Shown here: positions 1-8,985 of the stretch, piece by piece
Layout: each line of letters opens with the position of its first letter
How positions within the stretch are numbered: the first letter of the stretch is position 1
Assembly: GCA_964472505.1 (NCBI GenBank)
Contig: CAYYQW010000014.1
Span: forward strand, 1 to 64,000
DNA length: 64,000 nt
Source of the DNA: JAYEIA01 sp964472505
Lineage (GTDB): Bacteria; Bacteroidota; Bacteroidia; Bacteroidales; JAADGE01
Direction of reading: 5' to 3'
Notes under the pieces: model-generated
What the model was told of the DNA's origin: nothing
Database searches by the model: none
The model's input: the letters and a program-made list of their open reading frames with translations, nothing else
Made by a program: the position numbers and the translations under genes

Positions 1-30
1 ATCAAAATAATTGAAGATGAGATAGAATAA
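1..30 (+). CDS. 3' end of a truncated gene
   Basis: Nine codons in frame 1 end in TAA at 28-30 and read IKIIEDEIE. The gene starts before the window, so its product cannot be named. The hairpin at 61-87 is placed to end its transcript, which supports this being a real gene end rather than chance. Confidence 0.4.
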   Translation: MKIIEDEIE

Positions 31-60
31 ACAGCAAAAACAGCTATTGCTATTAATAAG

Positions 61-96
61 ACAGCCTCGTGCTAAGCACGGGGCTGTTTATATTTT
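61..96 (+). terminator. Intrinsic terminator of the truncated upstream gene
   Basis: A 12-bp stem (61-72 with 76-87, one G-U wobble) closes a TAA loop and is followed by a T-rich stretch. It lies 31 bp after the stop of the partial gene. The remaining bases to 218 show nothing else I can name. Confidence 0.7.
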
Positions 97-218
97 GTGC
101 GCTTCGGGGCTTATCTTCTCAAAAGACCCGCAAAACGATTTGAACGGACTTATTTCTGTTTAAAGTTCCGATAAACGTAAATTTTGTTTCCTAACTTCAG
201 TAATGAATGAATAAAGGC

Positions 219-731
219 TTATTCGGAGAGCATTTCTTTGTATATTTGATAATTTTCATCATCAAAAGTTACAAAAATCACCTTTTCAAGTCCGGTACTT
301 TCTTTCAAAAAATTACGAACGGTTGAGATAGCTATTTCAGCCGCTCTTTTTTTTGGGAATTTATAAACCCCGGTACTAATGTTCGGAAAAGCTATGGTTT
401 TAGCTTCGTTTTGTGTTGCAAGGAAAAGACTTTTGTTATATGCGCTTTCCAGAAGTGCGTCATCATCGCGTTGGCCGTTGGTGTAGTAGGGGCCTACTGC
501 GTGAATTATATATTTGGCGGGAAGCTTGTAAGCTTTAGTTATTTTAGCATCCCCGGTTTCGCAGCCGTCTAATGATTTGCATTCCTCAAGCAATTCGGAG
601 CCTGCGGCTTTATGAATGGCTCCGTCAACGCCTCCGCCGCCCAAAAGGGTTTTGTTTGCGGCATTTACAATTGCATCGGCTTCTGTTTTGGTAATGTCGG
701 CTTTTTTAAGCTCTATTCTGTTGTCAGGCAT
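219..731 (-). CDS. Macro-domain protein (ADP-ribose/O-acetyl-ADP-ribose hydrolase type)
   Basis: The 170-residue protein is a single macro domain. Visible family marks are ADITKTEADAIVNAAN near the N-terminus, the GGGGVDGAIH loop that grips the distal ribose and phosphates, and GPYYTNG and ISTGVYKFP farther on. This is the MacroD/YmdB class, which removes ADP-ribose from proteins or hydrolyses O-acetyl-ADP-ribose in the cytosol. Its start lies 2 bp after the stop of the RlpA gene on the same strand, so the two are probably co-transcribed, although their functions have no obvious link. The class is clear; the true substrate is not. Confidence 0.9.
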   Translation of the reverse strand: MPDNRIELKKADITKTEADAIVNAANKTLLGGGGVDGAIHKAAGSELLEECKSLDGCETGDAKITKAYKLPAKYIIHAVGPYYTNGQRDDDALLESAYNKSLFLATQNEAKTIAFPNISTGVYKFPKKRAAEIAISTVRNFLKESTGLEKVIFVTFDDENYQIYKEMLSE

Positions 732-733
732 GG

Positions 734-1120
734 TTAATCTGTTTTATGTATTTCGAGTTTAACCGGAACTACGCCGGCTTCTTTCATATCAAGTCGTTCG
801 GCTGCTTTCTCGGATAAATCAATTATAAATTTTTTCGATACCGGGCCGCGGTCGGTGATGCGTACTATAACTTTTTTATTGTTACTTAAGTTAGTAACGC
901 GTACTTCAGTTCCAAACTTGAGTGTGCGATGTGCGGCAGTGAGTTTGTATTTGTTAAAAGTTTCACCGGAAGCGGTTGTTCTGCCGTGAAAACCGGGGCC
1001 GTACCAAGTTGCTCTGCCGGTGGTGTAATGATTCCAGACCGATTCATTATTAACATCCGCACATTGAATCAACAGCATGGACAACAATAATAGACTTCCG
1101 TTAATGAAAGTTTTTTTCAT
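734..1120 (-). CDS. RlpA-like double-psi beta-barrel lipoprotein
   Basis: The 128-residue protein begins with a lipoprotein signal (MKKTF... with LIQC, Cys20 as the modified residue). It continues as one RlpA-type double-psi beta-barrel domain: GRATWYGPGFHGRTTASGE, then AAHRTLKFGT and VRITDRGP, and the conserved acidic DLS near the end. RlpA proteins act on peptidoglycan as septal lytic transglycosylases or bind it. There is no SPOR domain, unlike E. coli RlpA, so this is the short form common in Bacteroidota. It is first in a two-gene unit with the macro-domain gene. Confidence 0.88.
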   Translation of the reverse strand: MKKTFINGSLLLLSMLLIQCADVNNESVWNHYTTGRATWYGPGFHGRTTASGETFNKYKLTAAHRTLKFGTEVRVTNLSNNKKVIVRITDRGPVSKKFIIDLSEKAAERLDMKEAGVVPVKLEIHKTD

Positions 1121-1172
1121 CTGTTTTTTCTTATGGTTAGCGTTGTATTTGTTTTGTCTGACCCAAATTGAT

Positions 1173-2174
1173 TTATTTTTCGCCGGATGATGCCGATTCC
1201 ATAACGGCTAAGCCGGTTTCCCAGATTTTTACTTCATTGGCAGAGCAAGTAATCAGAAACTTACCGGAATCGCTAAAAACTGCTTCGGTAACGGCTCCGG
1301 TATGCTCTTGGTTTTTGGTAACGTGCGTAGTACTTTCTGTTTTCCAAAGTACAAAGGTTTTGTCCCAGTGGCTGCTTACGAAATATTTGCCGTCGGGGCT
1401 GAAATTTACCGAAAGCACATTCCAATGATTAATCCGGTAGGTACGGATATTTTCACCGCTTTCAAAATTCCACAAGCGAATGCTATTGTCTTGCGAACCG
1501 GATAATATGTATTTCCCGTCAGGTGAAAGATCCAGAGTCCGGACGGTATGCATGTGGCCTTTCAAGCTTTTCACTTCTTGTTTGCGTTTATAATCCCATA
1601 TTTTTATGGTTTTATCCATTGAGCTGCTTACGGCATACTGTCCGTTTGGTGTAATTTCTATATCATAGATTCTGTCTCCGTGGCCCCACAGATAACGGTA
1701 ACGTTTGGTAGATACCGATTCCCAAACCATAACGGCATTATCGCCTCCGCCGGTAAATACATAGGTTTTATCCGGTGAAAACGCTACGGCCCATACGCCG
1801 TGGTTGTGGCCGGAATAATTTTTGAGTATTTTTCCGTCTTCGGTACGCCAAAGAACGGCAATTTTATCTTGTGAGCCGGTAAGAAAAAATTTACCGTCAT
1901 TGGTAAATTTAATCGTATGAATGGTTCCGCTGTGGCGGTTGGATGCATATAGCTCTTTGCCGCTGTGAATATTAAAAGCTTTTATTTGCCCGTCATCAAA
2001 CCCGCAAATAAGTGTTTTCCCGTCGGGTGAAAGTGCTACAGTGTTGGCTGTTTCATCGGGGAAGTTTAAAGTATTGTAGAGGGTTAATTTTTGAGCATTT
2101 GTAGTAAAAGAAAATGCAAAGAGGAGCAATAAGAAAAATAGTTTTTTGATTTCCGGTTTAAGTTGTATTCGCAT
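1173..2174 (-). CDS. Secreted WD40-repeat protein
   Basis: The 333-residue protein starts with a signal peptide (LFFLLLLFAFSFTTNAQ). The rest is a run of about seven WD40 blades, each with the SPDGKYxxSGSxDxxIxxW pattern, enough to close one beta-propeller. No catalytic motif is visible, so it is likely a periplasmic or outer-surface binding scaffold. It ends 52 bp from the RlpA gene on the same strand and could be read with it. The partner cannot be told from sequence. Confidence 0.88.
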   Translation of the reverse strand: MRIQLKPEIKKLFFLLLLFAFSFTTNAQKLTLYNTLNFPDETANTVALSPDGKTLICGFDDGQIKAFNIHSGKELYASNRHSGTIHTIKFTNDGKFFLTGSQDKIAVLWRTEDGKILKNYSGHNHGVWAVAFSPDKTYVFTGGGDNAVMVWESVSTKRYRYLWGHGDRIYDIEITPNGQYAVSSSMDKTIKIWDYKRKQEVKSLKGHMHTVRTLDLSPDGKYILSGSQDNSIRLWNFESGENIRTYRINHWNVLSVNFSPDGKYFVSSHWDKTFVLWKTESTTHVTKNQEHTGAVTEAVFSDSGKFLITCSANEVKIWETGLAVMESASSGEK

Positions 2175-2354
2175 AAGTGAAAAATATTACAGTTTGTATA
2201 TCAGACGGATATTGGCTAAATAAATTGTCTTTTTTTGATATTGTGTGGCGAACTTTTGATTAATCAAGCTATGATACGAAAATACATATTTTTTTGTTAT
2301 TCAGACCTTAATGAGATGAAATTGGTTGCAGGGGTTTTTGTTTTTGCTTGATTA

Positions 2355-5300
2355 TTAGTTTTTTATCAAAGGGAATTCAATAAAAAATTTGGTACCTTTG
2401 CCTTCTTCGGATTCAAACCATATTTCGCCGTTGGCATTATTAATGATATTTTTCACAATAGCCAAGCCCATTCCCATGCCTTTGGTTTTTGTTGTAAAGC
2501 TGGGTTTAAAGAGTTTATCTTTTTTGTTTTCGGGAATACCGCTTCCGTTATCTTCTATGGTTACTTTGGCATTATTGCCGTATATGGTCAGCTCTACATA
2601 AATTTGGGCGGTAATGCCTTCGGGCACCGATTGAATACCGTTTTTAATAACGTTTATAAATACGCGCGAAAGTTGCTCTTTATCGGCGAGTATTATTACG
2701 TCTTCCAAATTGTGGGTTTGCAGATGAATTTTTGTTTTATCTTCATTATCAAAAAGCTGTACTACGGTTTGCAATTTTGAAACCAGATCCACTTCTTCGT
2801 TGCGGGCTTTAGGCATTTTGGCGAAAGCCGAAAATTCCGAAGCAATGGCCGAAAGGGTATCAATTTGCTCTATGAGTGTATTGGAAACATTTTTTAAGCG
2901 CTCCCCGAAATTATCATCTTTATTGGTCCAAGTATGTTGCAACAACTGTACGCTAAGCTTCATGGGAGTTAAGGGATTTTTTATTTCATGCGCAATTTGT
3001 TTGGCCATTTCGCGCCAAGCGCTTTCTCGCTCCGATTCAGCTAACTTACCGATGCTTTCTTGCAATTCTTCCGTCATGCGATTGTATTCTTTCACTAAGT
3101 CGCCAATTTCATCGTCTTTTGTGTAGCTAATTTCCTGGTGTTTTCTGCCCAGTTGCACATTCTTAAATTTGCTTTGCAGCATGCGTAAGGGTTTTGAAAT
3201 GCTGTTGGCTATGATTACTGCAACAAAAACCGAAATCAGGAAAAACAGAATGTAAATATTTACGGTGGAAATTAGCAATGCCGAGATATTATTCTGCAAA
3301 TCTTTATCTTGAACAAAGAACGGCAAATGCAGATAAGCAATTATTTTATTGTTTTTATTATTGAAAGGGACATATATGGATGCATATTCAAAATTTCCGA
3401 TGTGTTCTTTTTGTATGAAATGCATTTTCTTATCCCCTGCAAGTGCTTTAAAAGCGGTGCTGTTCATTTGTTTGCCAAGCAGTCCGCGTTCAAAAACTTC
3501 GGTGCGCGAAGTGGCTAAGAGGTATCCTTTGGTGTCGTATAGGTTTATGTCGATGAAAAATACTTGTGAGAATTTTATGAGCAATTCGTCTAAGTGGTCG
3601 TATTTTTCAGACGACCAACCCGGGGTAAGTTCTTCTTCGTTTTCAAATTTATGTTCCAACTCTATTAATACCGATTGTATTTTTTCGGTCATGGCTTTTT
3701 GGCGACGTTGTTTGTCTTGTTCGGTGGCATAATACACCGTACCGGCAACAAATAATATAAATGTGGCGGCCAAAAATGAGATGATGGCAAATTGTACTTT
3801 ATTTTTAAAATCAGGCTTTAATTTTTTTATCAAGAATTTATAATTCACCGAAACAATAGCAATCAACAGGCAAAGTGAATAGAAAACAAACAGGTATGAG
3901 AATGCAATGATGTAATCCAAAATATTAGGCAGTTTACGGCTCAGAATAATCATATTGGAGTCGCCCACGGTGTTGATATGATGGAGATATTGGTCTTCTT
4001 TAAAAAAGGAATTGCCTTGTTCCAATTGTTTTCGGTAAGTTTTTTCTGACAATTTATAGGTATAATCACCGGAACGAGCAGCGAGCTGCCCATTATTGTA
4101 CTTAGCATACGAATAAATATCAAAAATAGAATTTAGCTTAATTTCATCATCCACCAGCAATTCCGGATAGCCTATTTTCTTTAAGTTGGCCTTTTCTTTC
4201 AGTTGGATATACAGGGTGAGTTTACGCTCATCTTTTGTCGGCGGTATGCTTACGGATGTGAAGTAGGTAATGGTGCCGTCGCTGTTATTTATGTAGTAGA
4301 AATTTGAATTATCTAATTTTTGCTCATAGGCTTTAAGTATATCTTTGAAGTAGTTGGCACAGTATTCGGCCTGATTGGCTTCAGAGTATATATCAACGTT
4401 TCCGCAAAGGGTAATGGAAAGTTTGTATTTATCCCAATATCCGTAAAAATATTTTCTGCTCAGGTAATCATGAATCTCCAGCTTGTGAGTTGGCGAAACA
4501 TTGGTAATAAGACCGGTAAGCACGGTGTCGTTTTCCAATCGGCTGTCTGTTTCTTTGATGAGGAGTTCTGCCACATCATCACGCTCGTCATAGAGTTGAG
4601 TAACCAATATTTTTTGTATCTGCTTGTTTTTTTCCAAATCTTTTTCGGCAATAAACCACACAATGTAAAAAGCTGCCAGTCCGGATAGCAGCATCAGTGT
4701 GTATATGCTGTATTCTTTACTGAATGAGCGCACACTCAGAATGGATAAAACGGAAATTAAAAAGAATATAATCGTAATATAGTCGGCCGGAGAGAACAGA
4801 ATAAACAATATGCAAGCTGCGAGTGCCGAGGACGCAACCGGGATTATCAGTTTTCTGAAATTTTCAACAAAACAAAGTATTTTGAATATCTTATCGGTAA
4901 AGAGTAAAAATGCAGCTGTAAGAATTCCAAAAATCAAATAGGCCGAAACTGAGAAGACGGATATTTCCTGCAGGCGGTACAGCTCAAATGAGATGGTGGA
5001 ATTAAATAACAGCGTCTCAAATAGTACGCCTATTCCCAACAGAAAAAATGCACCCAGCCCTATAAGCACAATTATCGAAGGGTAAAGCCAACGAGGGTCT
5101 TTCTCATTGAGTTTATGAATGAGTTCTTCTAAGCTGAATATGCGAAAGAAATTTTCGGCAAAAAAGAACAAAAGCATGGCATTAAAGAAGAAGTCGCCTA
5201 AAAACGGGAATAATTTGTTTCCCGCATATATTTCCGGTTCAAAAAAACTTAAGGCATAAATAAAATAAGGAGCCTTATATTCTATCATTACCCAGCGCAA

Positions 5301-6068
5301 AGCAAGTATGGCAGCCGAAAATAACAGCAAGTACAGTATCGAATGCTTGTTATGAGAAATGAGAATAAACAGCCGGTTAAAGAAGAGCAATAAAAAAGCA
5401 AAAGATAAAAAGTATAATAAACTGATAATGCCTTTGACTTCCGAAACGATGGTTACGCTCTTTGAATAACTCAAAGAAAAGACAATGTCGCCGGTTTTAC
5501 CGTTGATATTAACCGCTCCTCTTGCCGGTTGTGGCGATATGTCGGTTGATGCGGGTATGTCAAATGCTTCGTTATAGGTATTGCTGAGGTATTTATTTTT
5601 GTAATCGAATTGGTTTTTTATTTTAATAAGAGCAATCAGTTTATAGGCTCCGTACTCTTTTACTATCGATTCATACCATGCATTGGCGATAAGTGTGATT
5701 TTGTATGGTTTGAACAGTTCCGCTGCGTATTTGTGCGGAGCTTGCACATGATTATCCGACCAATACTTTAAAGAGTCATTTTTATATATAAGTAAGGTGT
5801 GCGGACTTTTGTTATATATTTGTGTATTTTTATGAATAAGTATGGAGTCTTGAGAAACATATATGAAATTGTTGTTTTTGAGGTCTTTAGCGGCTTTGTC
5901 AAGAAGTGCTTCTGCATCCTTCTCCATAGTTACCAAAGTTTCTTCAACTTCGGCAATATTGATTTTTGTTGTAGTGGGCTTTAGCAGTATTTGATGCCCT
6001 TGTACAGCCAGTGTGAAAACTATGGCGGCAAATATGAAATATTTTATGTCTTGAAATTTAATTTTCAC
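2355..6068 (-). CDS. Large polytopic sensor histidine kinase (NtrY-like C-terminus)
   Basis: At 1237 residues this is much longer than most kinases. The N-terminal half holds one membrane segment near residue 10, an exported segment, then a block of hydrophobic helices at about 215-475. A second exported region follows at about 480-715, two more helices near 715-785, another sensor segment and a final helix near 945-965. A HAMP linker leads to the H-box (HEIKNPLTP, phosphoacceptor His1027). The ATPase domain shows NGIQSVP, DNGSGIP and GMGMGLAIV. No response regulator is adjacent, so it is an orphan. It starts 11 bp downstream of rlmH and is probably co-transcribed with it. Confidence 0.9.
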   Translation of the reverse strand: MKIKFQDIKYFIFAAIVFTLAVQGHQILLKPTTTKINIAEVEETLVTMEKDAEALLDKAAKDLKNNNFIYVSQDSILIHKNTQIYNKSPHTLLIYKNDSLKYWSDNHVQAPHKYAAELFKPYKITLIANAWYESIVKEYGAYKLIALIKIKNQFDYKNKYLSNTYNEAFDIPASTDISPQPARGAVNINGKTGDIVFSLSYSKSVTIVSEVKGIISLLYFLSFAFLLLFFNRLFILISHNKHSILYLLLFSAAILALRWVMIEYKAPYFIYALSFFEPEIYAGNKLFPFLGDFFFNAMLLFFFAENFFRIFSLEELIHKLNEKDPRWLYPSIIVLIGLGAFFLLGIGVLFETLLFNSTISFELYRLQEISVFSVSAYLIFGILTAAFLLFTDKIFKILCFVENFRKLIIPVASSALAACILFILFSPADYITIIFFLISVLSILSVRSFSKEYSIYTLMLLSGLAAFYIVWFIAEKDLEKNKQIQKILVTQLYDERDDVAELLIKETDSRLENDTVLTGLITNVSPTHKLEIHDYLSRKYFYGYWDKYKLSITLCGNVDIYSEANQAEYCANYFKDILKAYEQKLDNSNFYYINNSDGTITYFTSVSIPPTKDERKLTLYIQLKEKANLKKIGYPELLVDDEIKLNSIFDIYSYAKYNNGQLAARSGDYTYKLSEKTYRKQLEQGNSFFKEDQYLHHINTVGDSNMIILSRKLPNILDYIIAFSYLFVFYSLCLLIAIVSVNYKFLIKKLKPDFKNKVQFAIISFLAATFILFVAGTVYYATEQDKQRRQKAMTEKIQSVLIELEHKFENEEELTPGWSSEKYDHLDELLIKFSQVFFIDINLYDTKGYLLATSRTEVFERGLLGKQMNSTAFKALAGDKKMHFIQKEHIGNFEYASIYVPFNNKNNKIIAYLHLPFFVQDKDLQNNISALLISTVNIYILFFLISVFVAVIIANSISKPLRMLQSKFKNVQLGRKHQEISYTKDDEIGDLVKEYNRMTEELQESIGKLAESERESAWREMAKQIAHEIKNPLTPMKLSVQLLQHTWTNKDDNFGERLKNVSNTLIEQIDTLSAIASEFSAFAKMPKARNEEVDLVSKLQTVVQLFDNEDKTKIHLQTHNLEDVIILADKEQLSRVFINVIKNGIQSVPEGITAQIYVELTIYGNNAKVTIEDNGSGIPENKKDKLFKPSFTTKTKGMGMGLAIVKNIINNANGEIWFESEEGKGTKFFIEFPLIKN

Positions 6069-6079
6069 AAAATCATATT

Positions 6080-6556
6080 TTATTGGTTATGATAAGGCTC
6101 TTTATTTATAATGGTAAACGCCCGGTATAATTGTTCGGCAAAAATGACACGTATAATTTGGTGCGAAAAAGTCATCTCGGATAAAGACAGCGCATAATCG
6201 GCTCTTTGTTTAACTGCAGCGGAAAACCCGTAGGCGCCTCCCACCACAAACACAAGCTTTTTCTTTCCCGATTGCATTTTCTTTAGTAAAAAAGAAGCAA
6301 ATTTTATCGAATTCAATTGTTTACCTTTTTCATCCAATAAAACCAAGTAATTATCTTTATCTCCCACACGGTTTAATATTTGTTCACCTTCTTTTTCTTT
6401 TATTTCTTTTACGGGCGTTTTGGCGGAAAATTTTGATGTTTTTATTTCATTGAGCGAAAAGTTCACATAGCGTTTAATGCGATTAATGTATAATTCCAAT
6501 CCGTCATCAACAAATGCTTGTCCGGTTTTCCCCACAACGGCCAGTTCAATGGTCAT
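6080..6556 (-). CDS. rlmH: 23S rRNA (pseudouridine1915-N3)-methyltransferase RlmH
   Basis: This SPOUT-family enzyme methylates pseudouridine 1915 in helix 69 of 23S rRNA, using S-adenosylmethionine, on assembled 70S ribosomes. The knot that binds SAM is visible as LVFVVGGAYGFS, followed by the conserved SLSEMTFSHQIIRVIFAEQLYRA end. I place the start at the second ATG (6556) because family members begin directly with the first beta strand (MxIxLxxVGKT); an ATG three codons earlier (6565) is also possible. Length is 158 residues, as usual. Confidence 0.95.
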   Translation of the reverse strand: MTIELAVVGKTGQAFVDDGLELYINRIKRYVNFSLNEIKTSKFSAKTPVKEIKEKEGEQILNRVGDKDNYLVLLDEKGKQLNSIKFASFLLKKMQSGKKKLVFVVGGAYGFSAAVKQRADYALSLSEMTFSHQIIRVIFAEQLYRAFTIINKEPYHNQ

Positions 6557-6783
6557 ATTTTGCAAATTTCAAAGGTTTCAAACAACAATTATGCTAAACT
6601 AAATATTTCCGGTTAAAAATACTATTTTTTCGTTTTTGAAATTCTGTCGTTCAGCAGAATATAGTAAAACACAGTTTTAAAATATTACAAAAAACTTGCT
6701 TTATCTTACTATTTTCGGTATTTGGGTAAGTCCGGTTTAGTTTTTGTTTTTAGCAAATACAAGAACTTAAATATGTTACCGGA

Positions 6784-7179
6784 ATGATTATAAGGAAAAA
6801 TATCTTCGTCATTGTATTGGCAATCTTCGTTATTGCAAGTGCTCACACTGCCGATGATGTAACGGAAAGAATCAGCAATGCCATAAAAAGCGGCGATGCT
6901 GCGGAACTCAGTGAATACTTTAACAGCAATGTTCGTTTGAAGATTGATAAAAACGATTATATCTACAGTCGCAACCAAGCGAAAGTTATTATGAATGATT
7001 TCTTCGGTCGCAACCGGCCAACGAATTACTTTATCACCTCTGAAAGAAAAAGCGGAGGCACCACCATCATTATCGGAAGCATGGAGACCGAAGAAAGAAC
7101 CTTCCGAGTTTATTATCAACTTTCAGTCAATCCGGGTCACAGACAGATTAATTTTCTGGATATTCAACTTATGGAATAA
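6784..7179 (+). CDS. DUF4783 family exported protein
   Basis: The 131-residue protein has an N-terminal signal (VIVLAIFVIASAHT) followed by a small alpha/beta domain: SNAIKSGDAAELSEYFN, then NDYIYSRNQAKVIMNDFF. This matches DUF4783, an NTF2-like fold family of Bacteroidota that usually sits beside nadC and rlmH, as it does here. Its role is unknown. It is transcribed divergently from rlmH and in the same direction as nadC. Confidence 0.85.
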   Translation: MIIRKNIFVIVLAIFVIASAHTADDVTERISNAIKSGDAAELSEYFNSNVRLKIDKNDYIYSRNQAKVIMNDFFGRNRPTNYFITSERKSGGTTIIIGSMETEERTFRVYYQLSVNPGHRQINFLDIQLME

Positions 7180-7423
7180 TTCGGCATCATTATAAGCAGT
7201 TGCTTAATTATCATTATTCCGAATCATGTAGCGGATTGCTCTGCGAGGTTTCAAAACCCGGGTAGAGTGATAAGTCCGTAAAATTGGATTAATTGATAAC
7301 AACAGCTCAAAATAATACTTAGCCCTAAACTCTTGTTTACTGACTCGCTTTGGTTAGTCTGTATTTGGACAGCCAATAATTATAATGTATTTTTATCGGA
7401 TATTTAATAAGACAAATTATCTT

Positions 7424-8263
7424 ATGGAAGAACAAATAAACGCATTGATAAAACAAGCCATAGCCGAAGATATTGGTGACGGTGATCACAGCTCATTGGC
7501 CTGCATACCGGAAGATGCCAAAGGCAAAGTACAACTTTTGGTTAAAGAAGCCGGGGTGTTGGCCGGTACCGAAATTGCGCGGAAAGTAATTGCCGCAATC
7601 GACTCTGAATTAGTTTTGAAAGTTAATATTCCGGACGGCACACAGATAAAAAAAGGCGATATTGCCCTTACAATAAAGGGCAGAACACGGTCAATTTTAC
7701 AAGCCGAACGCCTAATTCTGAATTTCATGCAGCGTATGAGCGGTATTGCTACCCAAACGGCTGTTTATGCCGATAAAATTTCAGATCTGAAAACGAAAGT
7801 GCTCGATACTCGTAAAACAACACCGGGCTTGCGAGCCATAGAAAAAATGGCCGTTGCAATTGGCGGCGGACAAAATCATCGCATGGGGCTTTATGATATG
7901 ATTATGCTTAAAGATAATCACATAGATTTTGCCGGCGGCATAAAACCGGCCATAGAGCAAACACAAGCCTATTTGAGAAATCTCGGAAAATCTTTACGGA
8001 TAGAAATAGAAGTAAGAAATTTAGATGAGCTCAATGAAGTTTTAGAAACCGGCGGTATTCATCGAATAATGCTCGATAATTTCAGTACGGAAGATACACG
8101 CAGAGCCGTTGAAAGGATAAACGGCAGATACGAAATTGAATCGTCCGGCGGCATTACGCTTGAAACGCTCAGAGATTATGCCGAGTGCGGAGTCGATTTT
8201 ATTTCGGTTGGCGCTCTCACGCATCAGATTAAGAGCTTGGACTTAAGTCTGAAAGCTGTTTAG
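7424..8263 (+). CDS. nadC: Nicotinate-nucleotide pyrophosphorylase (carboxylating)
   Basis: NadC (quinolinate phosphoribosyltransferase) turns quinolinate and PRPP into nicotinate mononucleotide, CO2 and pyrophosphate in de novo NAD synthesis. Family marks are EDIGDGDHSS near the N-terminus, LNFMQRMSGIAT, LDTRKTTPGLR, GGGQNHRMGLYDMIMLKDNH, and the C-terminal ESSGGI and GVDFISVGALTH. The frame is open from an ATG at 7385, but I prefer the ATG at 7424: it gives 280 residues and begins with the first family helix (MEEQINALIKQAI). nadA and nadB are not in the window. Confidence 0.95.
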   Translation: MEEQINALIKQAIAEDIGDGDHSSLACIPEDAKGKVQLLVKEAGVLAGTEIARKVIAAIDSELVLKVNIPDGTQIKKGDIALTIKGRTRSILQAERLILNFMQRMSGIATQTAVYADKISDLKTKVLDTRKTTPGLRAIEKMAVAIGGGQNHRMGLYDMIMLKDNHIDFAGGIKPAIEQTQAYLRNLGKSLRIEIEVRNLDELNEVLETGGIHRIMLDNFSTEDTRRAVERINGRYEIESSGGITLETLRDYAECGVDFISVGALTHQIKSLDLSLKAV

Positions 8264-8264
8264 C

Positions 8265-8307
8265 ATATTATCCGGTTTTGTTTTCCGGAAAATCTGTCGG
8301 ATAATAT
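8265..8307. terminator. Possible shared hairpin between convergent nadC and GNAT genes
   Basis: A perfect 10-bp inverted repeat (8265-8274 with 8298-8307) begins just after the nadC stop and extends into the 3' end of the opposing GNAT gene, whose stop is only 5 bp away. The loop is 23 nt and no clear T-run follows, so it is a weak call. Confidence 0.35.
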
Positions 8308-8810
8308 TCATTCAGTATTTTTTCGCCGATTAGCTTAAAGCCCATTGTTTTATAAAAGGGCAGAGCCGCTGCATGGTCATACTCGCAAGTATGCAAACTC
8401 AGGCTTTCGATGCCCCATTGGTCTGCCGCACAAAAAACGCTTTGCATTAAAGATTTACCGAGACCTTGGCCTAAATACTTTTCATCTAAACCAAAATATA
8501 ACAATTCTGCTTTAGTTTCGCATACTTCAGCTTCAAAAAAACCTGCAAAATCCTTATTTTTTTCTAAAAAGTATAAACGATTTTCTTTTCGGTTCAAAAT
8601 ATTTTGCAGTTCCTTTTCGGAAAGCATGAGTCGAGATGTCCAGCCATATTTCCCACCCACACTTTTATAAATTTTTAAATAGGCATTGCTTGTTATGTCT
8701 TTTATTTCTCTTATCGCAAAACCTCTGTTTTCGGGAGTATTTTCACATTCAAAAGGCGCTTTTTTTTCTAAAAAGTAAGTACGTACGGGTATTTTTTTGT
8801 AAGCGGTCAT
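8268..8810 (-). CDS. GNAT family N-acetyltransferase
   Basis: The 180-residue protein has the GNAT acetyl-CoA site: LLYFGLDEKYLGQGLGKSLM supplies the Q/RxxGxG/A loop (QGLGKS) at about residues 116-121. It is followed by LSLHTCEYDHAAALPFYKTMGF, the usual motif-B helix before the last strand. It probably acetylates an amine in the cytosol; the substrate cannot be told. Its end faces the nadC end with only 4 bp between the two stop codons. Confidence 0.85.
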   Translation of the reverse strand: MTAYKKIPVRTYFLEKKAPFECENTPENRGFAIREIKDITSNAYLKIYKSVGGKYGWTSRLMLSEKELQNILNRKENRLYFLEKNKDFAGFFEAEVCETKAELLYFGLDEKYLGQGLGKSLMQSVFCAADQWGIESLSLHTCEYDHAAALPFYKTMGFKLIGEKILNEYYPTDFPENKTG

Positions 8811-8868
8811 GAAGTTATTGTTTTTATTTATAAAGTTTAAAATTTTTATAAAGCAGCTGCATCCGGGC

Positions 8869-8941
8869 CTCGAATTTTAAGTCGGCTTATTATAATTCGA
8901 GCTGAAAAATTTATATATTAGCCAACTCAACAGGCAGATGC
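8869..8941. promoter_or_regulatory. Palindromes upstream of dihydrolipoyl dehydrogenase
   Basis: Between the divergent GNAT and dihydrolipoyl dehydrogenase genes lie an 8-bp perfect inverted repeat (CTCGAATT at 8869-8876 with AATTCGAG at 8894-8901) and a short palindrome GGCAGATGCC at 8932-8941. They could be operator sites or an RNA leader fold. I see no full TAnnTTTG box here. Confidence 0.25.
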
Positions 8942-8985
8942 CTATTGCATATTACAAATATATATAAATTTAAAACTCTAATACC

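Noticed and set aside
61..87. tRNA-like hairpin at the window start
   Set aside because: It is a simple stem-loop followed by a T-rich stretch with no cloverleaf; it fits a terminator.
7173..7220. Inverted repeat GGAATAAT/ATTATTCC around the DUF4783 stop
   Set aside because: The stem is short and AT-rich, the loop is over 30 nt and there is no T-run, so it is not good enough to call a terminator.
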